From the NCBI GenBank assembly GCA_015143295.1, contig CM026551.1, positions 18,838,543-18,902,542 of the forward strand: a stretch of 64,000 bases of DNA. The letters run 5' to 3'. A model generated the notes under the pieces. It saw nothing but the letters and a program-made list of their open reading frames with translations, was not told the DNA's origin and did not search any database. The position numbers were made by a program, and so were the translations under genes. Of the stretch, positions 11,315 to 22,460 are shown in pieces (position 1 is the stretch's first letter; each line of letters starts with the position of its first letter). The stretch is from Tetracentron sinense. Lineage: Eukaryota > Streptophyta > Magnoliopsida > Trochodendrales > Trochodendraceae.

Positions 11315-11715
11315 GTTGATCATTTTTACTTAAGATTAGGTAACTAGGGATTGTACCTAGTGTAAGCACACTAATACCCTCCCAATACCATCCTTGTTCA
11401 TTTTTCTTATTTGAGATCAGATGACTAGTAATTGTACCTGGTCTGAACACACTAACATCCTCCCAATAATAAATTTTCCTTTGTTTTACTTGAGATTAGG
11501 TGACTAGTGATTGTACATGGTCTAACCACACTATCACCCTTCCAATAGCATTTCTTCTTAAACATTTTACTTGGAATCAGATAACTAGTGGTTGTACCTG
11601 GTCTACACATACTAACATCCTTCCAATATCATATTCTTCTTTGGTTTTACTTGAGATCAGATAGCTAGTGGTTGTACCTGGTCTAAGCATACTATCATCC
11701 TCCCAGTAACATTAT
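11315..11715. repeat. ~80-bp tandem repeat in element C (5 units)
   Basis: Five units share TTACTTGAGATCAGATGACTA, then GTGATTGTACCTGGTC and CACACTAACATCCTCCCAATA. The TTGTACC anchor falls at 11351, 11432, 11511, 11592 and 11672, a period of 79-81 bp. Units are diverged but aligned throughout. There is no open frame. Confidence 0.85.
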
Positions 11716-12473
11716 TTATTTCTTTAATTTTCTTCAATTTACTTTTCCGATACCCGAACTTATGCAAAAACCTCGATCATGCAATTTCAAGTGTTCATAT
11801 AACATTTGTGAATGACATATAGGCAATAAGATTCCAATAACATGACACATGCATTTCAATTCTCAATTCATAGTTCTAAACATGCTCACATATAGTTTAG
11901 ACACATAATTTCATCTATTTAACATGCTCTTTATAAAAAATCAATGCATCATGTATTCCCTTTCATCAAGAATTCACCACATGAACAATTCAATAAAGCA
12001 TACATAAGGTCTTTGCATTAAACACATTATCTTCATCATTTATTTCAATAAGGGATACTCCTAGATTATTTAACTACAATTCATCATCAACATGCTTTCA
12101 TTTTCATTTCTCTTGAGGAAATCACAATAAGATTGAATAATAGAGGATAATCTTCACACGTCATAGACAACATGTTTTTCATCTCAATTTAAGTCAAGTA
12201 ATTACAACAACACTATTTAGTAGAGAATATCGACCTTCTGAGATCGAATCCCTTTGATCTAGTGATTTGGAAAAGCATGAGGAGTGGAATCCAAGCTTTT
12301 CCTTCATTCTCTATGCTTGCTCTCTTGAAAACCTAGGGTTTTCTCATATCCTTTGCCAAATTGGGTGAAAAAGCCTTAGAATATTATAAACCCTTGAATT
12401 AGATGTCCAATTTATATGCCTAGAGCTTAAAATCCGAACTTAACCCCTGTTTTAAAAAAACCAATTTGCACAT

Positions 12474-12642
12474 ATTCGTTCGAACGAATTTATTTTCGTT
12501 CGAATGAAAGTGTTTGTTCGAACAAAATTTTGGCCTTTCAAATGGAATTGGTTACTGAATTTCACTTACAACTGGATTTTCTGGCTTCGTTCAAACGAAT
12601 GAGATTTTTGTTTGAATGAAAGTCCCAGAATTGTTGTTCTCA
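12474..12642. repeat. TTCGAA-centred palindrome cluster 2 (in element C)
   Basis: Five copies: ATTCGTTCGAACGAAT (perfect 16-bp palindrome), TTTCGTTCGAATGAAA, TTTGTTCGAACAAA (perfect 14 bp), CTTCGTTCAAACGAAT and TTTTGTTTGAATGAAAG. This is the same word as the cluster at 9905-10110, in a separate insertion. Confidence 0.85.
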
Positions 12643-12826
12643 ATCTTTCTTCCACTTTGCTTCATCCACTTAGGCTTATATACCCTTTTAACATTCCAAT
12701 ACATATTTTAAAGTTAAACACCTATCAAAACGATTATTAACAATGAACATGGCGTACATCCTAATTTTTCACCATTCTACCCTTGATGAGTATATGTTTT
12801 ACATGAATGAAATCCGGGTCTCTATG

Positions 12827-15800
12827 GTGTGTGATCCCTAAGGACAAATGATTCGGACCAATTAAGTAAATCCATAATGGAGAAATTGTGTTATTACTTG
12901 TATTGTTATATTATTAATTGCATATGAAAGTAATGTGATTATAACTTGTTGATGTATGTGCTATGATGATTGTGTTTACCTTCTTGAGTCTCGTACTCAC
13001 CCCTCGCTATTTGATATTTTTCAAGAGAAACTTGAAGGATTTAGGGTTTCTCAAGAGGCTTAAATTAGCTAGAAGAGCAATTTCTCTTTTGTCATTTACT
13101 TGAGTTAGAGTGATTGTGGTGAGATCTTTGAAAGCGCTAGAGATGTTTCTTTTAATTGTTAAACTTTTAGTATTGCTTGATATGCACATTTGAATTGATT
13201 TTATTTTAGCTGAATTCTATTTATTCTTTGGATATGTTCCAAGTTCATGCCTCAGAATCTATGCAAATATGAAATTTATTGTGTATACGATTTTGGTAGC
13301 ATGACAAAATTTGCTCATAATCTCGTTGCTAAGGCTCTCGGCTTAATTGTTCATGGTTGCTTTGACGCCATTTTTCTGCTCGAAAATGTAGGCGTTTAAT
13401 TTCTAAACAGGCGCCTAGGCCCCTATAAGTGTTTTGGTTTGTTATTTAGTTGTAAGTGATTTCTCAAAAAAAAAAAAAAAAAGGAGCTTAAGCAAGGATC
13501 TCATCCTTTTGCCTCTACAGGTCCTATGATCTTATTAAGCGATTTAAGGTTGGTTAGTTTCTAATTCATAGAGTATTGCTTTATTTTTATTTTTATTTAT
13601 TTTTATAGTTTTTTATATGTTTTTGAGTGGGTATTCTATATATGAAAATATGGGGCTCTTGGCCATAGTGTAATTCTGAATGTGGTTTACCATATTTTAT
13701 TCTATTTTATGCCATCGTTTGTTGGTTTTAATTATACTTAGATTTGTTTGTATCTAGGTTATTGTTTTGATTTTTATTTACGGCCAAATTTGGTTTAATT
13801 GTAAATGTGATCAGAATCGCATCAAATATATTTTCTTGACCTGATTTCAGTCCAAGAAATGCACCTGTCCATGCTGATTTTCCATTAGATCAACATCCAC
13901 CTTGGATCATGCCTCGGTTTGTGTGCACACTTTGCATGGTATAATCGATGCTTACCAGATTTGGAATAGATGAAAGTTGATATTTAGACTAAATCTGATC
14001 ATAGGAACCTGAATATGAGCTCAAATTTCACGGTCCTATTTTGGTTGCCAAACCATGTTCCCAACATAGTTTAATTATATCATTTGATATGTTTTCCTTC
14101 TTAAATTCGAGAAATGTATAAAAAGGACATATTTGGAGTTCTAGATGCCCTTGTTATAGATAGACAAGTTGCTAGTTTGTAGCAGTTTTTTGGGCAATCT
14201 ATTGTAGCAGAACTAGAGCTAGTTGTCAATGTTACAGTTAGACTATCTCTAGTTGATTTTACTGGCTTGTTTCACATTGTGGCATTCCATCTATCGATAG
14301 TTGATTTTACTAGCTTATTTCACACTGTGGCATTCCATCTATCGACACTACCAATTTCAGTTGATTTGCGAACCGATGGTGGATGTTCTACTGCCAAATC
14401 AATATCTATGCCAAAAGAACACTGTTTTCAAGACTTTTATTTTTTTGGGAACTCGTGCGGGATGTCTCCAACCCTTTGGGTCAGGACTAATCCCTGAGGG
14501 TGCAATGTGAGCCCGCAACCTGCCACACCAGATAAGTCCGGGTAAACTATTGAGTACTAGAGTTTTCTACAGTCTCTGAGTTTTCCAAACTTTGACCTAC
14601 CATTGTTTAGTTTAGTTTGATCCTATGAATGGACTAGACTTTACCAATTTTTCATGCTCCTTCCTGCAACAGCTTAAATTGCTTGTGCCATAAAAAAACA
14701 CAAAATAAAAACTCAAAAATCTAGAAAAAAATCAAAAACCCCCAAAAAATAGTTGAGTTAGGGTCTTTGGAACTAAGCGTGGCTTGATTCCATGAAGATG
14801 GATACACATGCAACTTTTTATGGGTCCATCTCCCATAGGTTAGATAAATAGATTAGTTTTCTTTTGCTATTTTATTGATATTTTGATGTGATTGCTATTT
14901 TAATTAAGTTACTAAATTTGGCATGATCATGATGTTGCGTGAATGAAAATTGTTTTAGCATGTTTTCTTATTATGTTGTTGCTATTTTTTATGAGTTGTC
15001 ATTTTTATTATGGTTATCTAAATAGCATGCTATTAAATTAGAGAATTCTATTGAAGGGTTCTAATTGTTTTATTATGATTTAGGAAGAATGTAATCATCT
15101 TTGATGTGTGTCTAAGGTTGGTTAACCCATTCCCTTTGACATAACCGAATTTCTTACCTAAATCTTTAATTATAGACTTATAGACCTGCCTTATCTATTA
15201 GATTTAGGGTTTTTATGTTTCCTTAAAATTAGAACAAGTGACAACTCTTATTTTGGTAATTTATATCATTCCTTGTTAGAGTTTTTCCAATCTAAAATAG
15301 TGTTAAATTTCATGTTCACAGCTTGACGACTCTGTACGTCAATGAACTTTCTAAGATTTAAGCCAAAACTTGATCAATATGAGTTAGATAAATAAAACCT
15401 AAATAAAAATTTATAAATTTAATTTCATACTATTTTTATGCATTCTTTAGTTTATAAATTCTTGTTAGATTTACTTTTTAATTTCATGTTATGATCATTG
15501 TTTAGTAACAAACTCTATATGTGCCAACTTAGAAACATGCTTAGAATATTCATTTTCTAATTGTTGTTTCGAAACTTGCTTTATGCATCTATGTGCACCA
15601 TTTTAGAATTGAAAACTATATATCATATCTAAATTTGATCAATTAAGTTTATGGTCGTGGGATGGTAATCATCGATGATAAAACTCAAAGATCTATGGAG
15701 TGCATTGATTGTAAAACCGTAGGATAATAATCTTTGGTAAACAATTGATGATGTCACCCACTTGCACCAATCAACACTATAGGCACTTCGTTTAATTATT

Positions 15801-16000
15801 TTATGTAAAGTCTAAATTTGTAATTGGCTTAATCCCGTTAACAAAACTCAGTCAAGTTGTTATCTTGAGTCTGTCCATCCATATTCTGAAGAGTCTGTGA
15901 AGATGAATCTACCACTTAAGTATGAAGATGTCTGAAGCTCCATTCTCACAATTTAAGATGGTAACTGGCCTAGATACCTAGTCCATACCTTAGGTAATTT
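12827..16000. other. Intergenic repeat-derived DNA without recognisable genes
   Basis: About 3.2 kb of AT-rich DNA with no coding frame that I can support. It contains the right continuation of region D (to about 13200), an (A)16 run at 13467, a perfect-phase 48-bp duplication at 14251-14346, and an A-rich patch at about 14690-14750. The general texture (long T-rich stretches and repeated TAATTAAG-type text) is like decayed LTR DNA. Confidence 0.4.
14251..14346 (+). repeat. 48-bp tandem duplication
   Basis: Two adjacent 48-bp copies begin AGTTGATTTTACTGGCTTGT and end CATCTATCGAT. They differ at only a few positions (GGCTTG versus AGCTTA, CATTG versus CACTG, final T versus C). No functional reading is evident. 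Confidence 0.85.
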
Positions 16001-16990
16001 GACATAGATAAATTGGTTTTACCTTAGATGACTAGTAGCTTGACTTTGTTCTGAATTACATACATCAGTACACATTATGTGTGCCTTGCGGACAAAGTAG
16101 CTCAAGCAAGCCCTATCTGGTTCGAACCAGGTATGTTGGCTCGAGCGAATTCTAGCTGGCTCGAGTAGATTGGTCTCAAGTTTAGGCTAGTGTAATGTCT
16201 GGGCAATTGGTATAGTTCCGATAACTACTTCACTCAAGTGAAGTAAAGTTGGCTCGAGCAACTTGTGCTCAAGTTGGTTTTCTACAATTGCAAAACAGAA
16301 CTAACCAAATCGCTCGAGCGAATCCCAGGAACGATACCACGTAGCCAATTTTTAGAAACTGTTAAAACTCAACTTGTTTGGTTGCATATTAATACCAATA
16401 ATTCCTTAGAATGTTTTAAGAGTTTTATTTTTGAGAGTTGAGACTTGCTAGATTGCTCTAGTATTCCCATACCTATTTGGTTGGAACAACTTTTATTCTC
16501 CTCTCCCCTTCCACTCTAGAGTTTGCAAGATTAGTTTTAAGTGCACTATCTTGCAAATTGTGATTTTCTAGTGTTGAAATTCTTATAGAGTTTGTTATAA
16601 ACCAATCACCACCTTCAAACTCAAGCCTTTGAGTGTTTCAATTAGAGTGAATTCCAAAGCCACTACAGTGGAGATCGAATATGCGAATTTGTAGACTTGT
16701 GGTTGGCGTGAGCCAAAATCGTCCTGATGAAGATCGATCCTGTTGGATCGTGGACTTTGAGAACTTCGAGAAAGCTTGGCCAGTGTGGAGCTAGAGTTGC
16801 GGTGGTGAAGATTGAACTTGCGGGTTCGTGGTCGTGCAATTATTGGAGAATCCGTACCATGTATCAAGGCGTCAAGTCTTGTTTGGGGTAAGGTTTGAGT
16901 TTGTACCCCCACTTAATTTTGATAACTTCACCCCGACTGTGAAGCAATAGTCCTTGGAGTTTAACTGTCCAAGAGAAATTAGATTCATTT
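16000..16990 (+). mobile_element. LTR-like region carrying the CTCGAG palindrome cluster
   Basis: Plus-strand order: the palindrome cluster (16095-16325), an AT-rich patch with a TATA-like GCATATTAATACC near 16384, then a leader-like stretch with repeated GATCG/GTGGAG phrases (16660-16880) ending around TTTGGGGTAAGG. This resembles U3-R-U5 of a plant LTR element, but neither terminus nor a partner LTR was identified. Confidence 0.35.
16095..16330. repeat. CTCGAG-centred palindrome cluster
   Basis: The words are CTGGTTCGAACCAG (perfect 14 bp), GGCTCGAGCGAA, GGCTCGAGTAGA, CTTCACTCAAGTGAAG (16 bp, two mismatches), GGCTCGAGCAAC, TGCTCAAGTTGG and TCGCTCGAGCGA (perfect 12 bp). All fit a degenerate YGCTCGAGCR theme except the first, which has a TTCGAA core. 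Spacers are unrelated. Confidence 0.8.
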
Positions 16991-17019
16991 GCAACTTAGG
17001 GACATAGGCTACCCCTCCC

Positions 17020-17310
17020 AGTTCAAACCACTTCGTTAAACATCATTATTTTTACTATTCCAACCCCTATGACTTCACACTTAGATCTATCACCAAAGAA
17101 CACTTCTCCTGCTCTTCTTTTTTGAAAAATATCAATAAACTCATATTTAAGTAAATATAAAGCGAAGCCCCTGAATATAATAACCACCCATTAGAAGAAT
17201 TGTTCATATTATTGGAGACTGTGAGAGCATCTTCAATGTATTCCCCTCCGTCCTGTGCTATTGCAATAGAATGAAGCTCTCTTTTCCATCAAACTTTTTC
17301 ATAGAAAGTT
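17020..17310 (-). pseudogene. Copia-type protease remnant
   Basis: Minus-strand translation shows ALTVSNNMNNSSNGWLLYSG, the position of the conserved W-x-x-D-S-G-A-S protease site with the catalytic Asp replaced by Tyr. After a frameshift it continues AGEVFFGDRSKCEVIGVG, typical of the sequence following the Copia protease. Most of gag between the PBS and this point is missing. It is a dead fragment of the element whose LTR lies at 17367-18016. Confidence 0.6.
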
Positions 17311-17348
17311 GTCAATATTTTTTCAAAGTAATTGAAAAATAACTAACC

Positions 17349-17365
17349 CGGAGCTCTGATACCAG
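17349..17365 (-). other. Copia primer-binding site
   Basis: On the minus strand this reads TGGTATCAGAGCTCCGG, the classical plant Copia primer-binding site complementary to initiator tRNA-Met. It lies directly inside the LTR end at 17367, which fixes the element's orientation as minus. Confidence 0.85.
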
Positions 17366-17366
17366 T

Positions 17367-18016
17367 TGTTGGGGAAATAATAGATCCGACGGAAAAAGAT
17401 AAACAAGCACACATAATAAAGAAAACACAAAAGAATTACGTGGTTCAACAATAACCTGCCTACATTATGGGCCAAGATCCGATTAGTTCTTCCTTGTTCA
17501 TAGAAACCTTGAGAAACCAGTACAAAATCACTCTCTCGTCTCATATTAAATCCTAACCCAAACCTAAAGACCCACCTTTTGTACACCCTACTCAAGTCAC
17601 CTTCTCAATGAACCCGGAGAAGAATCCATATCTATTTCCCTTAAACATTTTCTCTAAATCCCAAAGTGCTCAATCCCTTTCTATTATCTCAACACTAAGA
17701 CCCTATACCATTAAGCACATATTTATAAGCCTAATACAAAGTCCTAAACAATCAGAAAGTCTCCGATTCGCGCATAACTTACGAAATCTAGGTTGAACAC
17801 CCATGTTCTGTCAAACCGGTCAACCGACCTTACAAACCGGTCAACCAACTTGAATGCCTTGGCTACTGAAATTGCGACTTGTGCATTTTGTCAAACAACA
17901 GTCGACCGATTTGCAATCCAACCAACTAGTTTGAGCCACACCTTCAACACACTACACTAAGCTAATTTTTACTATTCCTAGCCTAGAGACAGTTGGTCAA
18001 GCCAAGAGACCTTACA
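17367..18016 (-). mobile_element. LTR of a degraded Copia element
   Basis: The boundary next to the PBS is clear (plus strand TGTTGGGGAAATAATAG from 17367). The outer end is inferred at ...CTTACA (18016), giving a 650-bp LTR with TG..CA ends. Beyond 18016 the minus strand reads AAGGGATTAGGAGG, which looks like a polypurine tract. A tract and a PBS on opposite sides of one LTR are not expected for a single intact element, so the outer end is uncertain. It contains the GTCGAC-type palindrome cluster. Confidence 0.55.
17808..17938. repeat. GTCGAC-type palindrome cluster
   Basis: AAACCGGTCAACCGACC, AAACCGGTCAACCAACTT, CAGTCGACCGATTT and CCAACCAACTAGTTTG occur within 130 bp. Together they point to an ideal word like AACCGGTCGACCGGTT with a GTCGAC core. 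They are more decayed than the other clusters; only one copy keeps the full GTCGAC. Confidence 0.65.
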
Positions 18017-18440
18017 CCTCCTAATCCCTTGCCATTGTGATTCTGCATAGTGTTGCACTATGCATTCTGTCAAGGCCCTAGGCACACTACTACCACTACT
18101 ACTGATAGATGCATAGCTTTAAAGCATGCCGTCCAAGACTTACAGGCAAAGTCTAGCTTACCCCAAGCAGTACAAGTATCATCTAGGCTCCTCTACCACA
18201 ATATCTTTGTAGCTAATTCGACCCATCTCGCCAACTTAGCCAATTCAATCACACCATCCAACGAGGTACCAATTCAAAACCCATTCATATCGAATATACC
18301 ATTTTCACCATCTCCTTCCCTACAAACTGGCTAATGCCTCAACCATAAGGACGAGTCCTCATCCCATACCTACCTCCACTGGTCTTCGACTTAAGACTCT
18401 GTACCATTCACATATCAAAAAAACAGTTGAGTGACGTCTT

Positions 18441-18722
18441 GTAACACTAATCTAAATAGGTAAAGCTTATTTAAAAATTATGTCTAGTTGGACTTTAGAT
18501 CATTAAGTTGAAGATTAATTGCATCTCTACATCTTTTTGAAGTAGAGATTCCAGAGGTAAAAACCTATACTTTGAAAAGTAGCTCATAGCTACCTTTTAC
18601 TTTAGAGGTGAAACCCCTACTTCAAAAAGATGTAGACATACAATTAACCTTCAACTTAACAATCTCAAAATCAAACGAAAAACAATTTCCAAATAAGCTC
18701 TACATATTTAGATTAGTGTTAC
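18441..18722. mobile_element. Fold-back MITE with long inverted arms
   Basis: The left arm begins GTAACACTAATCTAAATAGG and the right arm ends in its inverted copy (GATTAGTGTTAC at 18711-18722). The arms continue through AGCTTATTT and a second paired block (AAGTTGAAG..ATCTTTTTGAAGTAG against CTACTTCAAAAAGAT..CTTCAACTT). Nearly the whole 282 bp folds on itself. I found no clear target duplication, so the superfamily is open. Confidence 0.7.
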
Positions 18723-19739
18723 CAAACACCACCTTAATCAAAGTTTTCAACAATATCCACGTCAAACCAGATAATCAAAGTTTTCAACAATATCCACATC
18801 ACTCCAGAAAGGCTAGGGTAGATACTATGGCATGACTCCTACAAGGACCTTGTACATATCAATGAGTGCATGGCAGGAGGCTTTCTTCAGTCCTCATTGA
18901 CGACAACTCTGGTTTGCCATACCCTCTCAATTCCCGGATTCTAAACTCCTGGGATTCAGCTGCGTCGACGATCCTGCTTTGTAAAACCTGTCCAGAGCCT
19001 AAATGAAAATATAAGCAGTTGAGGAATCATTGACATGTGACACTAAACAATGAAGGGGATCACTGTGCCCATATCATTAATCAAGATGGTGCTAAAAAAA
19101 ACGTCTGGTAATGCGCATTAAACATCTTCACAACGGCAATCAGCTACTCACCAAGCTTATCACCATAGCCTGGTAGATACAGAAGAATAGAAATTAGCTT
19201 TATTTCCTTCCACTAACATCCGGATCCCATGGCCGCGCAACAAGTGCCTGAATTGCTGGGTACAGAAACATCTACACCCATCACCTTCCCAGACTACAAA
19301 TCCCAGTATAAGCTCTTAAGCTGGGAGCCTACCTTGCCCTATCAAAAGGATGGCCCTCGATCATCCTTGAATCAGTCACTGGGGCTCTTTAGAAGTCCAA
19401 CCACTCATGAGTAATCTTGCGGAAGATCTCCACTCTATTCCTGGGTCATGTTCTCTTTTTGTCCACAGATCATCCAACAATGTTGCTCACTAGCTGGCCC
19501 AGCAAACAAGCCATACTGGTCCATGATTGAGACCTCTATGTTCAGATTTCAGAATATTTCATGCAAATATCAGAGATATTGAGCCTTATCCTGAAACATT
19601 CCCACATTATTTCTTAATACAATAGGCCTTCAACATGAATCAGCACATTTCATTTATAATTAATTAGAGGGCATGCATATTTTTAATTTTTTAGAAATTG
19701 TTTTTACGCGCTTGATATGAAAAGAAAATTGATTTCTAC

Positions 19740-20153
19740 ATCAAAGTTGATATATATAGGGTTACTGAATACTGATTCCTAGCAAGCTCAGATTTACCCG
19801 CCGAAGTCTCCCAATCTCGAACAATAAGATATAGAGTAGGACAAAGACAATGAACAAAAAGGGCTAAGGAATAGTACTGCAAAATGCACATGTAGAGTAG
19901 TACATTAGAGAATCAATTGACATCTAATGGTATCTTGCATACTTGTGTAGTGACAGTCATCTGTCCAAAGCTGAGGGAGCAGAAACATTTACATATATAT
20001 TTGGGAGCTTGACCCAGAGCAAGAATTCCCAAGGGATATCTTACCATCCCTTTGAAGCAAAACTCAAACCTCAACTGATTTGTTCAAGCTGCAGCTCTGT
20101 AATTTCTATAAACTGTCTCTACTCCTTGCAATTCTCCTGAACTTGTAAAACAC
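19740..20153 (-). other. HRD1: Probable HRD1 3' untranslated region
   Basis: DNA immediately after the HRD1 stop codon on the minus strand. It is AT-rich, has stops in all frames and no transposon signature for about 400 bp. A polyadenylation site could not be fixed from sequence, so the end is a guess. Confidence 0.35.
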
Positions 20154-20312
20154 CTAAGTGCTGACCTCTTCGATCTCTCCATGACGACCACAGTCAGATA
20201 TTGATGAAGATGCAGTGGCCTTTCCCTTGCTGTCTGATGGTGCAATGGGACCCATGTCCATTCGTTCTTCTTGTTTTTGCTGCTGCAGATGCTGCAGCTG
20301 GTTTTGCAGTAC
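20154..20312 (-). CDS. HRD1: HRD1 E3 ubiquitin ligase, last coding exon
   Basis: The 159-bp exon encodes 52 residues from VLQNQLQHLQQQKQEERMDM to EIEEVST and a TAG stop at 20156-20154. The glutamine-rich heptad-like start continues the coiled-coil segment begun in the previous exon (RFLQHQIE joins VLQNQLQ), as at the C-terminal tail of plant HRD1. The acceptor is AAG rather than the usual CAG, but phase 0 on both sides fits exactly. The tail is cytosolic and low in complexity (KGKATASSSISDCG). Confidence 0.85.
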   Translation of the reverse strand, partial: VLQNQLQHLQQQKQEERMDMGPIAPSDSKGKATASSSISDCGRHGEIEEVST

Positions 20313-20627
20313 CTTGCCGAGAATATATAGGGAAAACTCAGCAAACAGAAAATAGAATAACTAAATCAAATGATGTCATGTGAAAAAGTTTGGATAGAAC
20401 TATTGCAGTTACTAGGTCAGGTCAATCAACAGCATAACCATATATATAGCGCACACAGACATTTGATGCCAAAATGGTTTGACTAGAAGATGATGCACAA
20501 AAACAAAAAATTGAAAAGGAAACAGTTCGATAAATGCTTAACCTTCAGGGAGCTAAAGAATGCTTGTGGAGAGCAAAAACACAAATACTAATTATAGAAA
20601 AAAAGGTAGTTGAACTCCTTCAATTTT

Positions 20628-21007
20628 CATTGAAGCTTGTAATGAGCGGTCCCTCTAGAAAAATGACACATGGCATACTTTTTTTGAATCCGACCGTTGG
20701 ATGTTAAAGTTGGGTCCATTGGAGACATGTTTCAAAAAACTCAGTCCGATCAGTCCGATCGGACATGTTTAGACCGTCAGATTAGACCCTAGGTTGCAAC
20801 ATTAACCCCTTAGGGTTCACTAGACCCTACCTAGGATATAAAATGCCTGATTTTCCCTTCTTTGATCGGACGGTCTATAAATGTCCGATGTAGCTAATTT
20901 TTTGCCATGTGTTTGTCGAGAAACCCGTCTTGGCATCCAACGGTCAGATTCCGAAACAACTTGCCACGTGTCACATTATTAGAAACCGCTCATTACAAGC
21001 TTCAATG
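20628..21007. mobile_element. Long-TIR fold-back element
   Basis: The left end CATTGAAGCTTGTAATGAGC is matched by its exact inverted copy at the right end, and pairing continues imperfectly for about 100 bp (ACACATGGCA against TGCCACGTGT, CGTTGGATG against CATCCAACG). The interior also contains inverted GATCGGAC/GTCCGATC and ACCGTC/GACGGT pairs. The 380-bp element is non-coding. A (CT)n(TA)n microsatellite abuts it at 21031-21066. Long arms recall Mutator-like MITEs, but no 9-bp duplication was found. Confidence 0.7.
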
Positions 21008-21029
21008 AGCATGGCTCATTAGAATGCTA

Positions 21030-21066
<37 letters not shown>

Positions 21067-21579
21067 ACTCACCAATAAAACAAGAGAGCAAACTCCCAGG
21101 CACCTATCTGGTGTAACCTTTACTAAATAGGATCCAACAAAAAATTATTCATCCCCCATCCCAAAATTAGCAAAATTTGCCTTTTTTGTTATCAGTCAAC
21201 AAGCATGATATAAATTAGAAGCAGGTTCCATGAAATACTATAATGTAAGCTAAAACTACGATGGGTATATACAAGTACGTAAACCCACTCGTCCAGATAA
21301 TTCTCTGAAAACAAAACAGACAAATATTCCCTGTATACTAAAAAAGGAACTATTCGGACAGGAAATCCCACATTCGGCCCCCTTGACGAGCCACGCACCA
21401 TTGCAAGATCAAATATCTGATACTCGAACAGAAGCTCAAAACCGAAGAGACTGAATCCTTAAATACTCTCTGATTTTTTTCCCTTCCAAATTGACCACGC
21501 AATGGCCCCCGATAAGACCAACCAAATAGCCTCCCTTGACCTATCCCGACTACTCAGAAACCAACTCGATAATTTGGCT

Positions 21580-22460
21580 ATTTGGAAATTTTGTAATGCA
21601 AATTTAAAATAAACTAGGTAAAATTGATTTAGAATACTAATGAAGGAATCTGAAAAGTCAATTTGACAAGTCCAATGGAAACAAAAAGTAACTGAAATTT
21701 TAGGATAAGTAAAATTCAGCTTAAGTCTAGGGTTTTGGTTCGATAGGTCAGATTAACATCAATCTAGGGTATTTAGATGAATAGAATTAAAAACCTAATG
21801 AATCAAAATAGTATAGTTTCACATCTAAGGTTTAATTAAAAATTTAACAATAACATCATGCTGATATGTTGAAATAAGTGAAGGAAATAATCACAAGAAA
21901 ATCAAACCTGAACCAAATAATGGTTTCGCATCATAGGGTATGGCCAATAGGCTCAATACCAAGGGGCAGCAGCAATAGAACCTGAGTACGTTTAGCCCAG
22001 CAATAGTTCTTCAATGTCTTTGATCCAATCAACCCAATAAAATATGATAGCAATCACATGACTCAATCAAATTCAATCACTGATTTCAGCAACCAGAAGC
22101 TATGGAAATTAATAAGTTCGTCATTAAATTCTAATCTCAACAATTCTTCACATGATATTAACAAGACTCAAACTAAAGGCACTATTTATAAATAGCCGAA
22201 ATTTACTTAATAATCCAGTTCTAACTCAACATAAAAACCCTTCTAATTATGACTTACGCTTTTAAACAATATAAGAAACTATCTAACTTCCAAAAGAAAT
22301 AATATGCTTCATAAAAGACTTCACCTCAATTAATAAATGTGTGCCCTACTAAATTTCGGTCCTAGCACTTATTAAATCATCTTTGGCTCATAGAACGTAC
22401 TTGGTTGACCCTAGCTACTCCTAGCTGAAATCTGGGTAGATTGGGATCATTTGAAACACT
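21580..22460 (-). repeat. Gypsy remnant, left (3') LTR
   Basis: It aligns over most of its length with 25630-26545. Shared text includes CTAGGGTTTTGG, GATAGGTCA, CAATCTAGGGTA, CCTAATGAATCAAAATRGT, CCTGAACCA, ATGGTTTC, TATGGCCAATA and CAGCAATAGTTCTTCAATG. The copies differ by many substitutions and indels, so the insertion is old. The outer boundary is approximate. Confidence 0.65.

Larger units (their letters stand above)
10641..12826 (-). mobile_element. Element C: 2.2-kb solo-LTR-like insertion in region D
   Basis: It starts on the plus strand TGTCGCGACCCAAATCC and ends AAATCCGGGTCTCTATG, an imperfect inverted copy of the start, like element A. GTGTG flanks it at 10636-10640 and 12827-12831, and the interrupted repeat phrase of region D rejoins across it. 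By analogy with A it is probably read on the minus strand, with a possible TATA (TTTATAATATTC) near 12385. No coding sequence, PBS or internal LTR was seen. The right end lacks the canonical CA, so the boundary may be off by 1-3 bp. Confidence 0.55.

Noticed and set aside
11315-11715. 80-bp repeats considered as a CRISPR-like array
   Set aside because: The repeats are diverged throughout with no constant repeat/variable spacer pattern, and the DNA is plant nuclear.
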